64,000 nt of DNA, from NCBI RefSeq assembly GCF_000299575.1, contig NZ_AMGO01000012.1, positions 90,001-154,000 of the forward strand. The letters are read 5' to 3'. The number at the start of each line of letters is the position of its first letter. The first letter of the stretch is position 1. The DNA is from Oceaniovalibus guishaninsula JLT2003 (lineage in GTDB: Bacteria > Pseudomonadota > Alphaproteobacteria > Rhodobacterales > Rhodobacteraceae). Both the position numbers and the translations under genes were made by a program. The notes under the pieces were generated by a model that saw only the letters and a program-made list of their open reading frames with translations, was not told the origin of the DNA and did not search any database. Below, one piece after another: positions 16,546-29,149 of this stretch.

Positions 16546-17499
16546 ATGAAATATGCCATGCACGAGGCGAAGGACCATGCCCGCGAGACGATGCGCGGGA
16601 TCTGGGCGGCCGCGCTTCAGCCGTTCGACGAAGACCTCGCCTTCGACGAGGCCGGGCTGCGCGCCAATATCCGCCACTGGGTCGACGATCTGGGCATTCG
16701 CGGCCTTTTCGTCGCCGGCAAGCAGGGCGAGTTCTGGGCGATGTCCCTCGACGAGCGCAAGCGCGCCATGAGCGTGGCCGCCGACGAATGCGCGGGCACG
16801 GCGGGCACGATCATGTCGATCTCGGATCAGAACGTGGACACGGTGCTGGAACTGGGGCGCCATGCCCAGGAATGCGGCGCGGATTACGTCGTGGTCCATG
16901 CGCCGATGCTCAGCTTCGTTCACGACCGCGGGCCGGTGCTTTACGAGTATTACAAGCATCTGTGCGACCGGCTGGACATCGGCATCGCGATGTGGAGCCA
17001 TCCCGACAGCGGCTACATCATGCAGCCCGAGGAATGCGCGCGCATCGCGGATCTGCCCAACATCGTGGCGATCAAATATTCCGTGCCGCGCGAGATGTAC
17101 GTGAAGCTGACCCGGATGGTGGGGGACAAGATCCTGGTCTCGACCTCCTCCGAGCCCGAATGGCTGGACAACATCGAGGAGCTGGGCTGGCAGCTTTATC
17201 TCTGCTCGTCGCCGCCCTACCAGATCCAGACGGCCAAGGACCGGCGGATGCACGAATATACCGAACTGGCCTTCGCCGGCCGGTTCGACGAGGCGCGGCG
17301 GGTGCGCGACAGCCTCGATCCGGTGCGCGACGCCTTCGCCGCCAGCCGGCCTGCCGCCAAGCCGACCGCGCATGGCAAATACTGGCAGGAGCTTCTGGGC
17401 CAGGTCGGGGGGCGCGTGCGCCATCCGATGCTGGATCTGACCGAGGACGAGAAGGCCGCGACGCGCGCCGCCTTCGAAGGCTGCGGGCTGCGCCTCTAG
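16546..17499 (+). CDS. Dihydrodipicolinate synthase-family aldolase/lyase
   Basis: A 317-aa TIM-barrel class I aldolase family protein. The Schiff-base lysine is K177 in VAIKYS. The usual GTTGE pyruvate-binding loop is replaced by AGKQGEF (residues 57-63), and the usual catalytic Tyr segment reads HAPMLSF. It is therefore not a lysine-pathway DapA and probably has another 2-oxo-acid substrate. It starts at ATG 16546 with GGGAG seven bases before. It is convergent with an aldehyde dehydrogenase and lies in a cluster with 3-hydroxyanthranilate dioxygenase and kynureninase. Inference: it cleaves or hydrates a ring-cleavage product. Confidence 0.85.
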   Translation: MKYAMHEAKDHARETMRGIWAAALQPFDEDLAFDEAGLRANIRHWVDDLGIRGLFVAGKQGEFWAMSLDERKRAMSVAADECAGTAGTIMSISDQNVDTVLELGRHAQECGADYVVVHAPMLSFVHDRGPVLYEYYKHLCDRLDIGIAMWSHPDSGYIMQPEECARIADLPNIVAIKYSVPREMYVKLTRMVGDKILVSTSSEPEWLDNIEELGWQLYLCSSPPYQIQTAKDRRMHEYTELAFAGRFDEARRVRDSLDPVRDAFAASRPAAKPTAHGKYWQELLGQVGGRVRHPMLDLTEDEKAATRAAFEGCGLRL

Positions 17500-17522
17500 C
17501 GCCGCCCGGCCTTGGCGGACAT

Positions 17523-18953
17523 CTAGGCGATGCGGGCCGAGTGCCAGACGTTCTTGACCGTCATGTAGCGCTCCAGCCCCTCGGTGCCGCCCTCGCGTCC
17601 GTAGCCGCTCGACTTCACGCCGCCGAACGGCGTCTCGGGCAGCGAGGCTTCGAGCGTGTTGATCGAGAGGTTGCCCACCTCCACCTCGTCGATCATGCGG
17701 TCGATATGATCGGCCCGGTTGGTGAACGCATAGCCTGCCAGCCCGAAAGGCACCGCATTCGCCGCCTCGATGGCCGCGTCCAGCGAGGGCACGGGATTGA
17801 GGACGGCGACGGGGCCGAACGGCTCCTCTTGCATGATGCGCGCGGCATCGGGCACGTTCGCCAGCACCGTGGGTTCGAGAAAATAGCCCCGGTCGCCGCG
17901 CCGCTTGCCGCCGGTGCGCAGATCCGCGCCGTGGGACACCGCGTCCTCGATCAGGCCCGTAAGCATGGGCACGCGCCGCTCGTTGGCCAGCGGACCCATC
18001 TCGGTGCCCTGCTGCGTGCCGTCGCCCACCACCGTCGCGGCGGCGCGTTCGGTGAAGGCGTCGGCGAAACGGTCGAAGATGGACTCGTGGACGAAGAACC
18101 GCGTGGGCGAGGTGCAGACCTGTCCCGCATTGCGCATCTTGCGCACCGCGCCCGCGATCGCGGCCGCCTCCACATCCGTATCCTCGCAGACGATGACGGG
18201 GGCGTGGCCGCCAAGCTCCATCAGCACCGGCGTCATGTTCTCGGAGGCGAGCGTGGTCAGATGGCGGCCCACCGCCGTCGATCCGGTGAACGCCACGAGC
18301 CGGACGGGCTCGGCCGGGATCAGGTGGCTCGAAATCTCGGCCGGATCCCCGAAGACGAGGTTGAGCACACCCGGCGGCAGGCCCGCGGCCTCGAACGCGC
18401 GGGCGATGTGGATGGCGCCGGCCGGCGTCTCCTCGGCCGCCTTGAGGATGATCGAGCAGCCCGAGGCAAGCGCGCCCGCGACCTTGCGGGCGGGCTGGCT
18501 CATGGGGAAGTTCCAGGGCGAGAACGCCGCGACGACGCCGGCCGGCTGGTGATGGACGGCGATCTTGTTGCCGTCCGCCGCCGGAATGATGCGGCCGTAG
18601 GTGCGCATCGCCTCGCCGGCATCCCATTCGAAGAACTCGGCGCCGCGGATCACTTCGGCGCGGGCCTGCGCCAGCGGCTTGCCGTGTTCGAGCGTGATGG
18701 CGCGGGCGATCTCCTCGCCGCGTTCGCGCATGATCGCCGCGGCGCGCAGGATCGTGTCGGCCCTTTCGCGCGGGGATGTCCGGCGCCAGAGGCGAAAGCC
18801 TTTCTCGGCCGCCTCGAGCGCGTCGTCCAGATCGTCGATTTCGGCGCGCGGCAGGCGGCCGATCTCCTCCTCGGTGGCGGGGTTCAGCACGGCCATGTCG
18901 GTGCGTGCCCTGCGCCATTCCCCGGCGATGTAGAGATGTAGATCTGGATACAT
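17523..18953 (-). CDS. NAD(P)-dependent aldehyde dehydrogenase
   Basis: 476 aa, standard length. Catalytic residues are visible: N148 (SPWNFP), E246 (LMELGGH) and the nucleophile C280 (NAGQVCTSPTR). The cofactor motif FTGSTAVG is near 222-229. It resembles succinate-semialdehyde and 2-aminomuconate-semialdehyde-type dehydrogenases. It starts at ATG 18953, divergent from the 3-hydroxyanthranilate dioxygenase gene with about 160 bp between them. From context it may oxidise the semialdehyde produced by that dioxygenase; the substrate is not certain. Confidence 0.9.
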   Translation of the reverse strand: MYPDLHLYIAGEWRRARTDMAVLNPATEEEIGRLPRAEIDDLDDALEAAEKGFRLWRRTSPRERADTILRAAAIMRERGEEIARAITLEHGKPLAQARAEVIRGAEFFEWDAGEAMRTYGRIIPAADGNKIAVHHQPAGVVAAFSPWNFPMSQPARKVAGALASGCSIILKAAEETPAGAIHIARAFEAAGLPPGVLNLVFGDPAEISSHLIPAEPVRLVAFTGSTAVGRHLTTLASENMTPVLMELGGHAPVIVCEDTDVEAAAIAGAVRKMRNAGQVCTSPTRFFVHESIFDRFADAFTERAAATVVGDGTQQGTEMGPLANERRVPMLTGLIEDAVSHGADLRTGGKRRGDRGYFLEPTVLANVPDAARIMQEEPFGPVAVLNPVPSLDAAIEAANAVPFGLAGYAFTNRADHIDRMIDEVEVGNLSINTLEASLPETPFGGVKSSGYGREGGTEGLERYMTVKNVWHSARIA

Positions 18954-19029
18954 GATGCGGCCTCTCATACGGGTGCCGCAGGATCGCCGGCAGGGCATGC
19001 CTTGTGCAAGCGAGGCTGGGCGCAGTCCA

Positions 19030-19048
19030 CTATCGCGTTATTCGATAG
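19030..19048. promoter_or_regulatory. Palindrome in the divergent ALDH/dioxygenase promoter region
   Basis: CTATCG (19030-19035), a 7-bp spacer, then CGATAG (19043-19048) form a perfect inverted repeat. It includes the 9-mer TATTCGATA shared with 16431-16439. Its position between two divergent catabolic genes suggests a regulator operator, possibly for the LysR protein encoded at 20470-21462. Confidence 0.45.
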
Positions 19049-19100
19049 CCGTATGCGCCCCGTCAGGCGTCCTATCTGCTAGGATCGGCGTGACGCATGA

Positions 19101-22538
<3,438 letters not shown>

Positions 22539-22566
22539 TCGGTGCGGGGGAAGGATATCCGCGGCG

Positions 22567-23184
22567 ATGACCGGACCCGCTGATCCGGCTGACGGACCCC
22601 GGCGGCGTCCGGCGGGCCGTCCGGGTCCGCTGGGACGGGTTTCTGGAATCGTCCTTCGCGCAGAAGGCGTCGCGCTGACGGCGCTGATGGCAGCCGTCAC
22701 CGGCCTCATCCTGCTCAACGTCGTCACGCGCACTGCGGGCATGGCGCTGTTCTGGGTGGACGAGGCGGCGATCTACGCGATGATCTGGGCGGTGTTCATC
22801 GGCGCGTCCATGCAGATCCGCCTCGGCGCGGCCATCGCGGTCGATCTCGTGCCCCCCTTGCTGCCCGCCGGCGCGCGCCGGGCGCTCGCCGTCCTCGTGG
22901 CGGTGCTGGTGCTCGAATTCGCCTGCACGCTGCTGTGGCTGTCGTGGATCTGGTACGATCCGCTCGGCCTGGCCCGCGTCGGGTTCGACATCGCCGCCTT
23001 CTCGGGGGCGACGTTCAACTTCATCTATGCCGAGCCCACGGTGACGGTCGGCGTGCCGAAATTCCTTGTCTGGCTGGTCGTGCCCCTTGTGGCGGCCACG
23101 ATGACGCTGCACGCATTCGCCAACCTGACGGACGTTCTGGCCGGACGCGACGGGCCCCGATTGCCCGATCTGGAGGCCGCATGA
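22567..23184 (+). CDS. dctQ: TRAP transporter small permease (DctQ family)
   Basis: 205 aa with four predicted membrane segments: about residues 35-58, 63-81, 101-125 and 155-178. It contains the W-x-D-E motif (FWVDEAAIYAMIW) typical of DctQ subunits. ATG 22567 is chosen after the stop at 22538. It lies between dctP and dctM in the same direction. Together with DctM it forms the membrane part of the transporter. Confidence 0.9.
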   Translation: MTGPADPADGPRRRPAGRPGPLGRVSGIVLRAEGVALTALMAAVTGLILLNVVTRTAGMALFWVDEAAIYAMIWAVFIGASMQIRLGAAIAVDLVPPLLPAGARRALAVLVAVLVLEFACTLLWLSWIWYDPLGLARVGFDIAAFSGATFNFIYAEPTVTVGVPKFLVWLVVPLVAATMTLHAFANLTDVLAGRDGPRLPDLEAA

Positions 23185-23194
23185 CGGGGCGCGG

Positions 23195-24457
23195 ATGGTA
23201 GGCGCGGCATTCGGCCTGCTGCTGCTCGCCGGCGTTCCGATCGCGCTGGTCCTGGCCGGCTCGGCCTTGTTCTACATTCTGTGGTCGGGTCAGACCGTGC
23301 TGCTGCAATCCTACGCGCAGCAACTCTTTTCCTCGATCGAGAGCTATGGATTGCTGGCGATCCCGCTCTTCATGCTGACGGGCGAGCTGATGAACGAGGG
23401 CGGCATCACCGGGCGCCTGGTGGGCATGGCATCGGCCTTCATGGGACGGGTGAAGGGCGGGCTGGCCTATATCAACCTCGTGGTGAACATGATGGTGGCC
23501 TCGATCATGGGCTCGGCCACCGCGCAGATGGCGGTGATGAGCCGCGCCATGGTTCCCGCCATGGAGAAGGAGGGCTACGATCGCCCCTTCGCCGCCGCCA
23601 CGACGGCCGCCGGATCGCTTCTTTCGCCGATCATCCCGCCTTCCATGCTTTTCGTCATCTACGGCGTGCTGGCGCAGATCTCGATCGGCGACATGTTCAT
23701 CGCCGGCATCCTGCCGGGCCTTCTGCTGGCGCTGTCGTTCCTCGTCGTGCTGGCGCTGATCGGCACGGTGAAGGACCTGCCGCGCGGGCGCGCGATGGAC
23801 GCGGCGGGCCGCTGGGCGGCGGTGAGGGCGGGGGTGCCGACGTTGATCATCCCGGTCGTGATCGTCGGCGGAATCATCGGGGGCATCGCCACACCGACCG
23901 AATCCGCCGCCGTCGCCGCGCTGGCGGCCTTCCTGATCGGGCGCGTCCTTTACAAAGAGATGACGTTCGCCCGGATACCCGTCGTGCTGCTGCGCGCGGG
24001 CTTCAACGCGTCCATCGTCGTCTTCATCGTGGCGACGGCGGGCGTTTTCGGCTGGGTCATCATCTACGAGCAGGTTCCGCAGGCGCTGGCCGCGCGGCTG
24101 GCCGGTCTCACGCAGGATCCGTTCGTCTTCCTGCTGCTGGTCAATCTCGGCCTCATCGTCGTCGGCATGGTGATCGACGGCATCGCGGCGCTCATCCTGC
24201 TGGTGCCGATCCTGCTGCCGATCGCGGTGCAGCAATACGGGATCGACCCGTTCCATTTCGGCGTGGTGGTCTGCCTGAACCTCGTGCTGGGGCTGCTGAC
24301 GCCGCCGGTTGGGGCGGGGCTTTTCGTGATGACGGCGATGACCGGCGTGCGGCCCGGCGCGCTGGTGAAGGCGCTGGCCCCGTTCCTTCTGGCCAGCTTT
24401 TCGGTCCTGATGCTGCTGTCGTGGCAGGGATGGATCGTGACGGTGCTGATCCGTTGA
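23195..24457 (+). CDS. dctM: TRAP transporter large permease (DctM family)
   Basis: 420 aa, normal length, with about twelve hydrophobic segments. Conserved DctM stretches include IPLFMLTGELMNEGGIT, GLAYINLVVNMMVASIMGSATAQ, SLLSPIIPPSM and TPTESAAVAALAAFLIG. It carries the transport pathway of the TRAP system. ATG 23195 follows the dctQ stop by 10 bp and overlaps no other gene. It is the last gene of the dctPQM operon. Confidence 0.95.
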   Translation: MVGAAFGLLLLAGVPIALVLAGSALFYILWSGQTVLLQSYAQQLFSSIESYGLLAIPLFMLTGELMNEGGITGRLVGMASAFMGRVKGGLAYINLVVNMMVASIMGSATAQMAVMSRAMVPAMEKEGYDRPFAAATTAAGSLLSPIIPPSMLFVIYGVLAQISIGDMFIAGILPGLLLALSFLVVLALIGTVKDLPRGRAMDAAGRWAAVRAGVPTLIIPVVIVGGIIGGIATPTESAAVAALAAFLIGRVLYKEMTFARIPVVLLRAGFNASIVVFIVATAGVFGWVIIYEQVPQALAARLAGLTQDPFVFLLLVNLGLIVVGMVIDGIAALILLVPILLPIAVQQYGIDPFHFGVVVCLNLVLGLLTPPVGAGLFVMTAMTGVRPGALVKALAPFLLASFSVLMLLSWQGWIVTVLIR

Positions 24458-24787
24458 GGGGACGCTGGAAAGACGATGCGGGGCGTCGGCGGACAGGGCC
24501 GGTTCCGCCATTCCCGCCCCTTGCGCCCCGTCCGCCCCGTCCGCCCCGGCACACGGCTATCGTCAAACCGGATACCGGGTTCGTGCTTAAGCTGTCAGCC
24601 TATCGGGGCGGCTCGTATAGACCGAAGGGGATGACGGCCGGGTCCGGTTGCCGGATCATCCGTCCGATCGGACCGAAGAAACGGATGCCACCCAGGGCAA
24701 TCCGCATGGCACGGCCGAAGAACCTGTCGATCGGTTCCGGCCCCGGCGATAAGACTATCCGAAGACACCGCGAAACGAGGATCTGCA
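24458..24787. other. Intergenic region before kynureninase
   Basis: No gene is supported in these 330 bp. The stretch holds GC-rich tandem CCGTCCGCC-like units at about 24527-24548. It also holds CTATCG at 24557-24562 and a GATA-AGAC-TATC inverted pair at 24748-24759, which resemble the half-sites of the 19030-19048 palindrome. It probably contains the kynU promoter and its operator. Confidence 0.4.
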
Positions 24788-25984
24788 GTGACCGATTTTG
24801 AGCTGACGCGCCGCCAATTCGATCTGCCCGAGGGGATGATCTATCTGAACGGGAACTCGCTGGGGCCGATGCCGCGTGAATCGGTGCCCGCGATGACCCG
24901 GTTTCTGAAAGACGAATGGCGCACCGAGCTGATCAAAGGCTGGAACACCAAGGACTGGTTCATGCAGACCAACACGCTCGGCGACCGCGTCGGGCGTTTG
25001 ATCGGGGCACCTCCGGGCACGACCGTCGTGGGCGACACGCTGTCGATCAAGGTGTTCCAGGCGGTCGCCGCCGGCATGGCCATGGTCCCCGACCGCAAGG
25101 TGGTCCTGTCCGACAACGGCAACTTCCCGACCGATCTCTATATCGTCGAAGGGCTGATCAAGCTGCGGGATGCCGGCTATGAGCTGCGCACGCCCGACCC
25201 CGAGGACGTGATGGACAACATCACCGAGGAAGTCGGCGTGGTGATGATCACCGAGGTCGATTATCGCACCGGCCGCCGGCACGACATGAAGGCGATCATC
25301 GACAAGGCCCATGGCGTCGGGGCGGTGGTGGTGTGGGATCTGGCCCATTCGGCCGGCGCGGTGCCGGTCGATGTCGGCGGCTGCGATACCGACTTCGCCA
25401 TCGGCTGCACCTACAAGTATCTCAACGGCGGTCCGGGCGCGCCGGCCTTCATCCATGTGGCGCCGCGCCTGCTGGAGACGGTCGAGCCGTTCCTGTCGGG
25501 CTGGTACGGGCACGAGGCGCCTTTCGCCTTCGACATCAATTATCGCCCGATGGCGGGCAAGATCGAACGCATGCGCATCGGCACCCCGTCGATCGCCTCT
25601 TTCGTGCTGCTGTCGACGGCGCTGGACATTTGGGACCGGGTCGACATGAACGACCTGCACGCCAAGTCGGTGGAATTGTCCGAGTTGCTGATCGGCGAGA
25701 TCGAATCACGCTGTCCGGCGCTGCGCCTGGTCAGCCCGCGCGATCCGCAGGCCCGCGGCAGCCACGTCTCCTTCGCCTTCGAGCATGGCTATGCCTGCAT
25801 GCAGGCGCTGATCGCCGACAACGTCATCGGCGATTTCCGCGCCCCCGACGTCATGCGCTTCGGCATCGCCCCGCTCTTCATCGGCAGGGACGACATCCTG
25901 GCCGCCGTGGGCAAGCTTGAGCGCATCCTCAAGGACGAGCGCTGGAAGGACGAGAGGTTCCAGAAGCGCTCGCTGGTGACATGA
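24788..25984 (+). CDS. kynU: Kynureninase
   Basis: 398 aa. A PLP enzyme that cleaves L-kynurenine to anthranilate, or 3-hydroxykynurenine to 3-hydroxyanthranilate, plus alanine. The PLP lysine is K210 in GCTYKYLNGGPG. The cofactor Asp is in VVWDLAHSAGA (D184), and the N-terminal IYLNGNSLGPMP motif is conserved. The GTG start at 24788 is the only suitable start. The 3' end overlaps the next gene (ATGA). Tryptophan dioxygenase, kynurenine formamidase and kynurenine monooxygenase genes are not in the window, so its substrate may come from outside through the neighbouring transporters. Confidence 0.95.
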   Translation: MTDFELTRRQFDLPEGMIYLNGNSLGPMPRESVPAMTRFLKDEWRTELIKGWNTKDWFMQTNTLGDRVGRLIGAPPGTTVVGDTLSIKVFQAVAAGMAMVPDRKVVLSDNGNFPTDLYIVEGLIKLRDAGYELRTPDPEDVMDNITEEVGVVMITEVDYRTGRRHDMKAIIDKAHGVGAVVVWDLAHSAGAVPVDVGGCDTDFAIGCTYKYLNGGPGAPAFIHVAPRLLETVEPFLSGWYGHEAPFAFDINYRPMAGKIERMRIGTPSIASFVLLSTALDIWDRVDMNDLHAKSVELSELLIGEIESRCPALRLVSPRDPQARGSHVSFAFEHGYACMQALIADNVIGDFRAPDVMRFGIAPLFIGRDDILAAVGKLERILKDERWKDERFQKRSLVT

Positions 25985-27593
25985 CTGCGAGGAACATCCT
26001 CTTCATCATGTGCGGCCAGCTCAGATGGGATTATCTGGGCTGCACCGGCCATCCGTCGATCCGCACCCCCAACATCGACGCGCTCGCCGCGCGCGGCCTG
26101 CGCTTCGACAGGGCCTACGTGCAGTCGCCGATCTGCGGCCCGAGCCGGATGAGCTTCTACACCGGGCGATATGTGCGCAGCCACGGATCGAGCTGGAACA
26201 TGGTTCCGCTCAAGCTGGGCGAGCGCACGCTCGGCGAGTATCTGCGCCCGCTGGGCCTGCGCACGGTGCTTTGCGGCAAGGCCCACATGACCGCCGACAT
26301 CGAGGGCATGGAGCGGCTGGGCATCTTGAAGACCTCGGAGATCGGCGCGCTGGTCTCGGAATGCGGGTTCGAGGTCTGGGACAGGCTCGACGGGGTGCAT
26401 CCCACGGGCGGCAAGGTGCCGTCGCATTACAACGCCTATCTCGCCGGCAAGGGGTATGACGGCGATAATCCGTGGCAGGACTGGGCCAATTCGGGCGAGG
26501 ATGCGGATGGCACCGTCATGTCCGGCTGGCTGATGAAGAATGCGCGCCTGTCCGCCCGCGTGCGCCTGGAGGATTCCGAAACGAATTACACCACCGCCCG
26601 CGCCATCGAATTCATCGACCGGGCCGGCGACGATCCCTGGTGCCTGCATCTGAGCTATATCAAGCCGCATTGGCCCTATATCGCGCCAGCCCCCTATCAC
26701 ACCATGTACGATACGGCGGACGTGATCCCCGCCATTCGCGACGACGCCGAGCGAAAGGCGCCGCATCTGCTGCTCGCCGCTTATCACGCGCACCGGACAT
26801 CGAAATGCATTGCCCGCGACGATGTGCGTGAAACGGTCATTCCGGCCTATATGGGGCTGATTTCCCAGATCGACGACGAGATCGGCAAGCTGATGCGCTA
26901 TCTGGACGATGCGGGCAGGCCGACAGGACGCTGGTCGTCTTCACTTCGGATCACGGCGATTATCTCGGCGATCATTGGCTGGGCGAAAAGGAACTGTTTC
27001 ACGAACAATCCGTCCGCATTCCGCTGATCGTGGTCGATCCCGATCCGCGCGCCGATGCGACGCGCGGCCGGGTGAACGGGAATCTCGTCGAGGCGATCGA
27101 CCTTGTGCCGACGTTCATCGAGGCATCCGGCGGTACGGTGCCGGATCACATCCTCGAAGGCCATTCGCTGATGCCGCTGGTGCATGGCGCGACGGACTGG
27201 CCGCGCGATATCGCCGTTTCGGAATACGATTTCGCCTTCCGCGAGGCACGTACGCTATTGGGCACCGCCATTCGGGACAGCCGCGCCGTAATGGTTTTGG
27301 ACGGCCGCTGGAAACTGGTTCACGTCACCGGATTCCGCCCGATGCTCTACGATCTTGAAACCGATCCGCGGGAATTCGTCGATCTGGGCGACGATCCCGC
27401 GCGCGAGGCGACGCGCAAGCGATTGGGCAATGAAGTATTGCGCTGGACCGAACGGCTGCGCACCCGCACGACCATGACCGATGCCAGGGTCGAGCGTCTG
27501 ACCGAAATCGAGAAGGACGAAGGCATCTGGATCGGCTTCTGGGACGAAGCGGATATGGAACGCGCGATGACATCCCCGAAAGGAAGATCCTGA
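25981..27593 (+). pseudogene. Sulfatase / phosphonate monoester hydrolase-like enzyme, frameshifted
   Basis: The N-terminal part has the formylglycine signature C52-G-P-S-R56 in SPICGPSRMSFYTGRY, so the family is FGly sulfatases. The frame breaks near 26920-26925. One G seems lost (AGGCC for AGGGCC), after which the other frame continues correctly as RTLVVFTSDHGDYLGDHWLGEKELFHE and on to 27593. The 1613-nt span fits one missing base. In addition residue 12 is Gly (IMCGQLRWD) where relatives have the metal-binding Asp (CDQLRWD). Both defects suggest loss of function, though the frameshift alone could be a sequence error. It overlaps kynU by 4 bp. The intact protein would be about 537 aa. Confidence 0.85.
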
Positions 27594-27627
27594 TCGAAAC
27601 CGCCGTATTCATGAAATGAGGAGTATC

Positions 27628-28569
27628 ATGAAAATCAAGTCCCTTGGCGTCCCTGCCGTCGCTGCCGCAACGGCGATTGCCCCTTTCGCGGCGCAGGCCG
27701 AGTATCCCGAAAAGCCGGCTTCTTTCGTCGTTCCCTGGCCTCCGGGCGATCTAGCCGATATCACGACGCGCATCATCGCCGACGAGTTTCAGGCCACCTA
27801 CGGCGTTGCCTCGGCGGTGCTGAACAAGCCCGGCGGCGGCGGCGGTCCGTTTCCGGGCGCGGTCTATGTCGCCCAGCAGCCCGCCGACGGCTATACGGTC
27901 GGCGCGCTGGTCAATGCAATTCCGGCCTTCGGCGACCAGATCGGCATTCCCCAGCTCAATCCCAATCCGTTCGAGCCGCTGGGAATCTACCTGACCTATC
28001 CCTTCGTGATCGCCGCCCGAGGCGATCTGCCCTTCTCGTCGATCGACGAACTGGCCGCCTATTCGCAGGAAAATCCCGTCGTTTTCGGCCATTTCGGCGC
28101 ACAGCTTCTGCCGACGCGCGCCGCTTTCGCCCTTGCCGAGACGACCGGCATCGAATTCGCGTCGAATGCCGCCTTCGACGCGCTTGACTGCAATACGCTG
28201 GCATCGGGCGATGTCGATGTGATGACCGTCACCGTGCAGACCATCCTGCCGTGTATCGACGACGTGCAGGTGCTGGCGACCTTCGGCGATACCCGCCTGC
28301 CGCTGGCCCCCGACGCCCCGGCGGTCAGCGAACTGGTGCCCGACCTGAACCTGTCCTTGTGGAACGGTCTGTTCGTGCTGAAGGATACGCCGCAGGACGT
28401 GCGCGACAAGATCACCGAGGTCGCCCGGCGTGCGGTCGAATCCGAAAGGATGCAGACCATCGCCGCGCAGACCGGCGCGCTGATCGACTGGATGACCAGG
28501 GAGGAAGCCGAGGCCCAGATCGCCTCCGACAAGGCCGCGCTCGCCCGGATCAACGAATTGCTTCAGTAA
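27628..28569 (+). CDS. tctC: Tripartite tricarboxylate transporter substrate-binding protein (TctC family)
   Basis: 313 aa with a signal peptide ending at AQA near residue 20. Features of the Bug/TctC family include ADITTRIIADEF, the NKPGGGGGPFPGAVYVAQQPADGYTVG loop (about 60-85) and the late NGLFVLKDTPQDV segment. ATG 27628 has AGGAG four bases before; the in-frame ATG 27616 overlaps that site. It is the first gene of a TctCBA operon after the sulfatase. The ligand is unknown. Confidence 0.92.
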   Translation: MKIKSLGVPAVAAATAIAPFAAQAEYPEKPASFVVPWPPGDLADITTRIIADEFQATYGVASAVLNKPGGGGGPFPGAVYVAQQPADGYTVGALVNAIPAFGDQIGIPQLNPNPFEPLGIYLTYPFVIAARGDLPFSSIDELAAYSQENPVVFGHFGAQLLPTRAAFALAETTGIEFASNAAFDALDCNTLASGDVDVMTVTVQTILPCIDDVQVLATFGDTRLPLAPDAPAVSELVPDLNLSLWNGLFVLKDTPQDVRDKITEVARRAVESERMQTIAAQTGALIDWMTREEAEAQIASDKAALARINELLQ

Positions 28570-28589
28570 CCGGGCAAGGAGGGAAGACC

Positions 28590-29138
28590 ATGGCCACGAT
28601 CGGGGAATCCAGCGGCTTCGTGAAATTCTTTCGCCGCGAGAGGCGGTGCGGGGATTTCGTCTTTGCCACGGCGATGCTGGCCTTCTCGCTTTTCCTGGTC
28701 GTCAGTTTCCCGTCGCAGACGGCGACGGCGCGGGGCACCGCATGGGCCGCGCAGCCAACGCTCTGGCCGGCGATCGGGGTATTCGGCATGGCCGCGTTCG
28801 CGGCGCTGAACCTGCTCAGCTCGGTCCTGTCGCCGCGCGTTCCCGGACGGTGGCAGGAGCTGCGCGTCTGGCTGGGCTTTCTGGAATATGCAGGGTGGTT
28901 CCTGCTTTACGTGCTGCTCGTGCCGCAATTGGGCTATCTGCCCATGAGCATCCTGATCGCCGTCGCGCTGACCTGGCGAAGCGGATATCGCAGCCTTCCC
29001 ATGACTCTGGTCGCCGTTCTGGCGGGCGTCGGGATCGTCGTCCTGTTCAAGGCGGGGCTGCGCGTGAACGTGCCCGGCGGGGCGGTCTACGACCTTCTTC
29101 CCGCCGGCCTGCGCAATATCTTCATCGTCTATTTCTGA
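28590..29138 (+). CDS. tctB: Tripartite tricarboxylate transporter TctB family protein
   Basis: 182 aa with four predicted membrane segments (about residues 23-42, 60-80, 95-125 and 140-158) and a basic N-terminus. It fits the small membrane subunit of TTT systems. It starts at ATG 28590, 20 bp after tctC, with GGAGGGAAG upstream. It ends 11 bp before tctA. Confidence 0.88.
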   Translation: MATIGESSGFVKFFRRERRCGDFVFATAMLAFSLFLVVSFPSQTATARGTAWAAQPTLWPAIGVFGMAAFAALNLLSSVLSPRVPGRWQELRVWLGFLEYAGWFLLYVLLVPQLGYLPMSILIAVALTWRSGYRSLPMTLVAVLAGVGIVVLFKAGLRVNVPGGAVYDLLPAGLRNIFIVYF

Positions 29139-29149
29139 GGGGCGGAACG

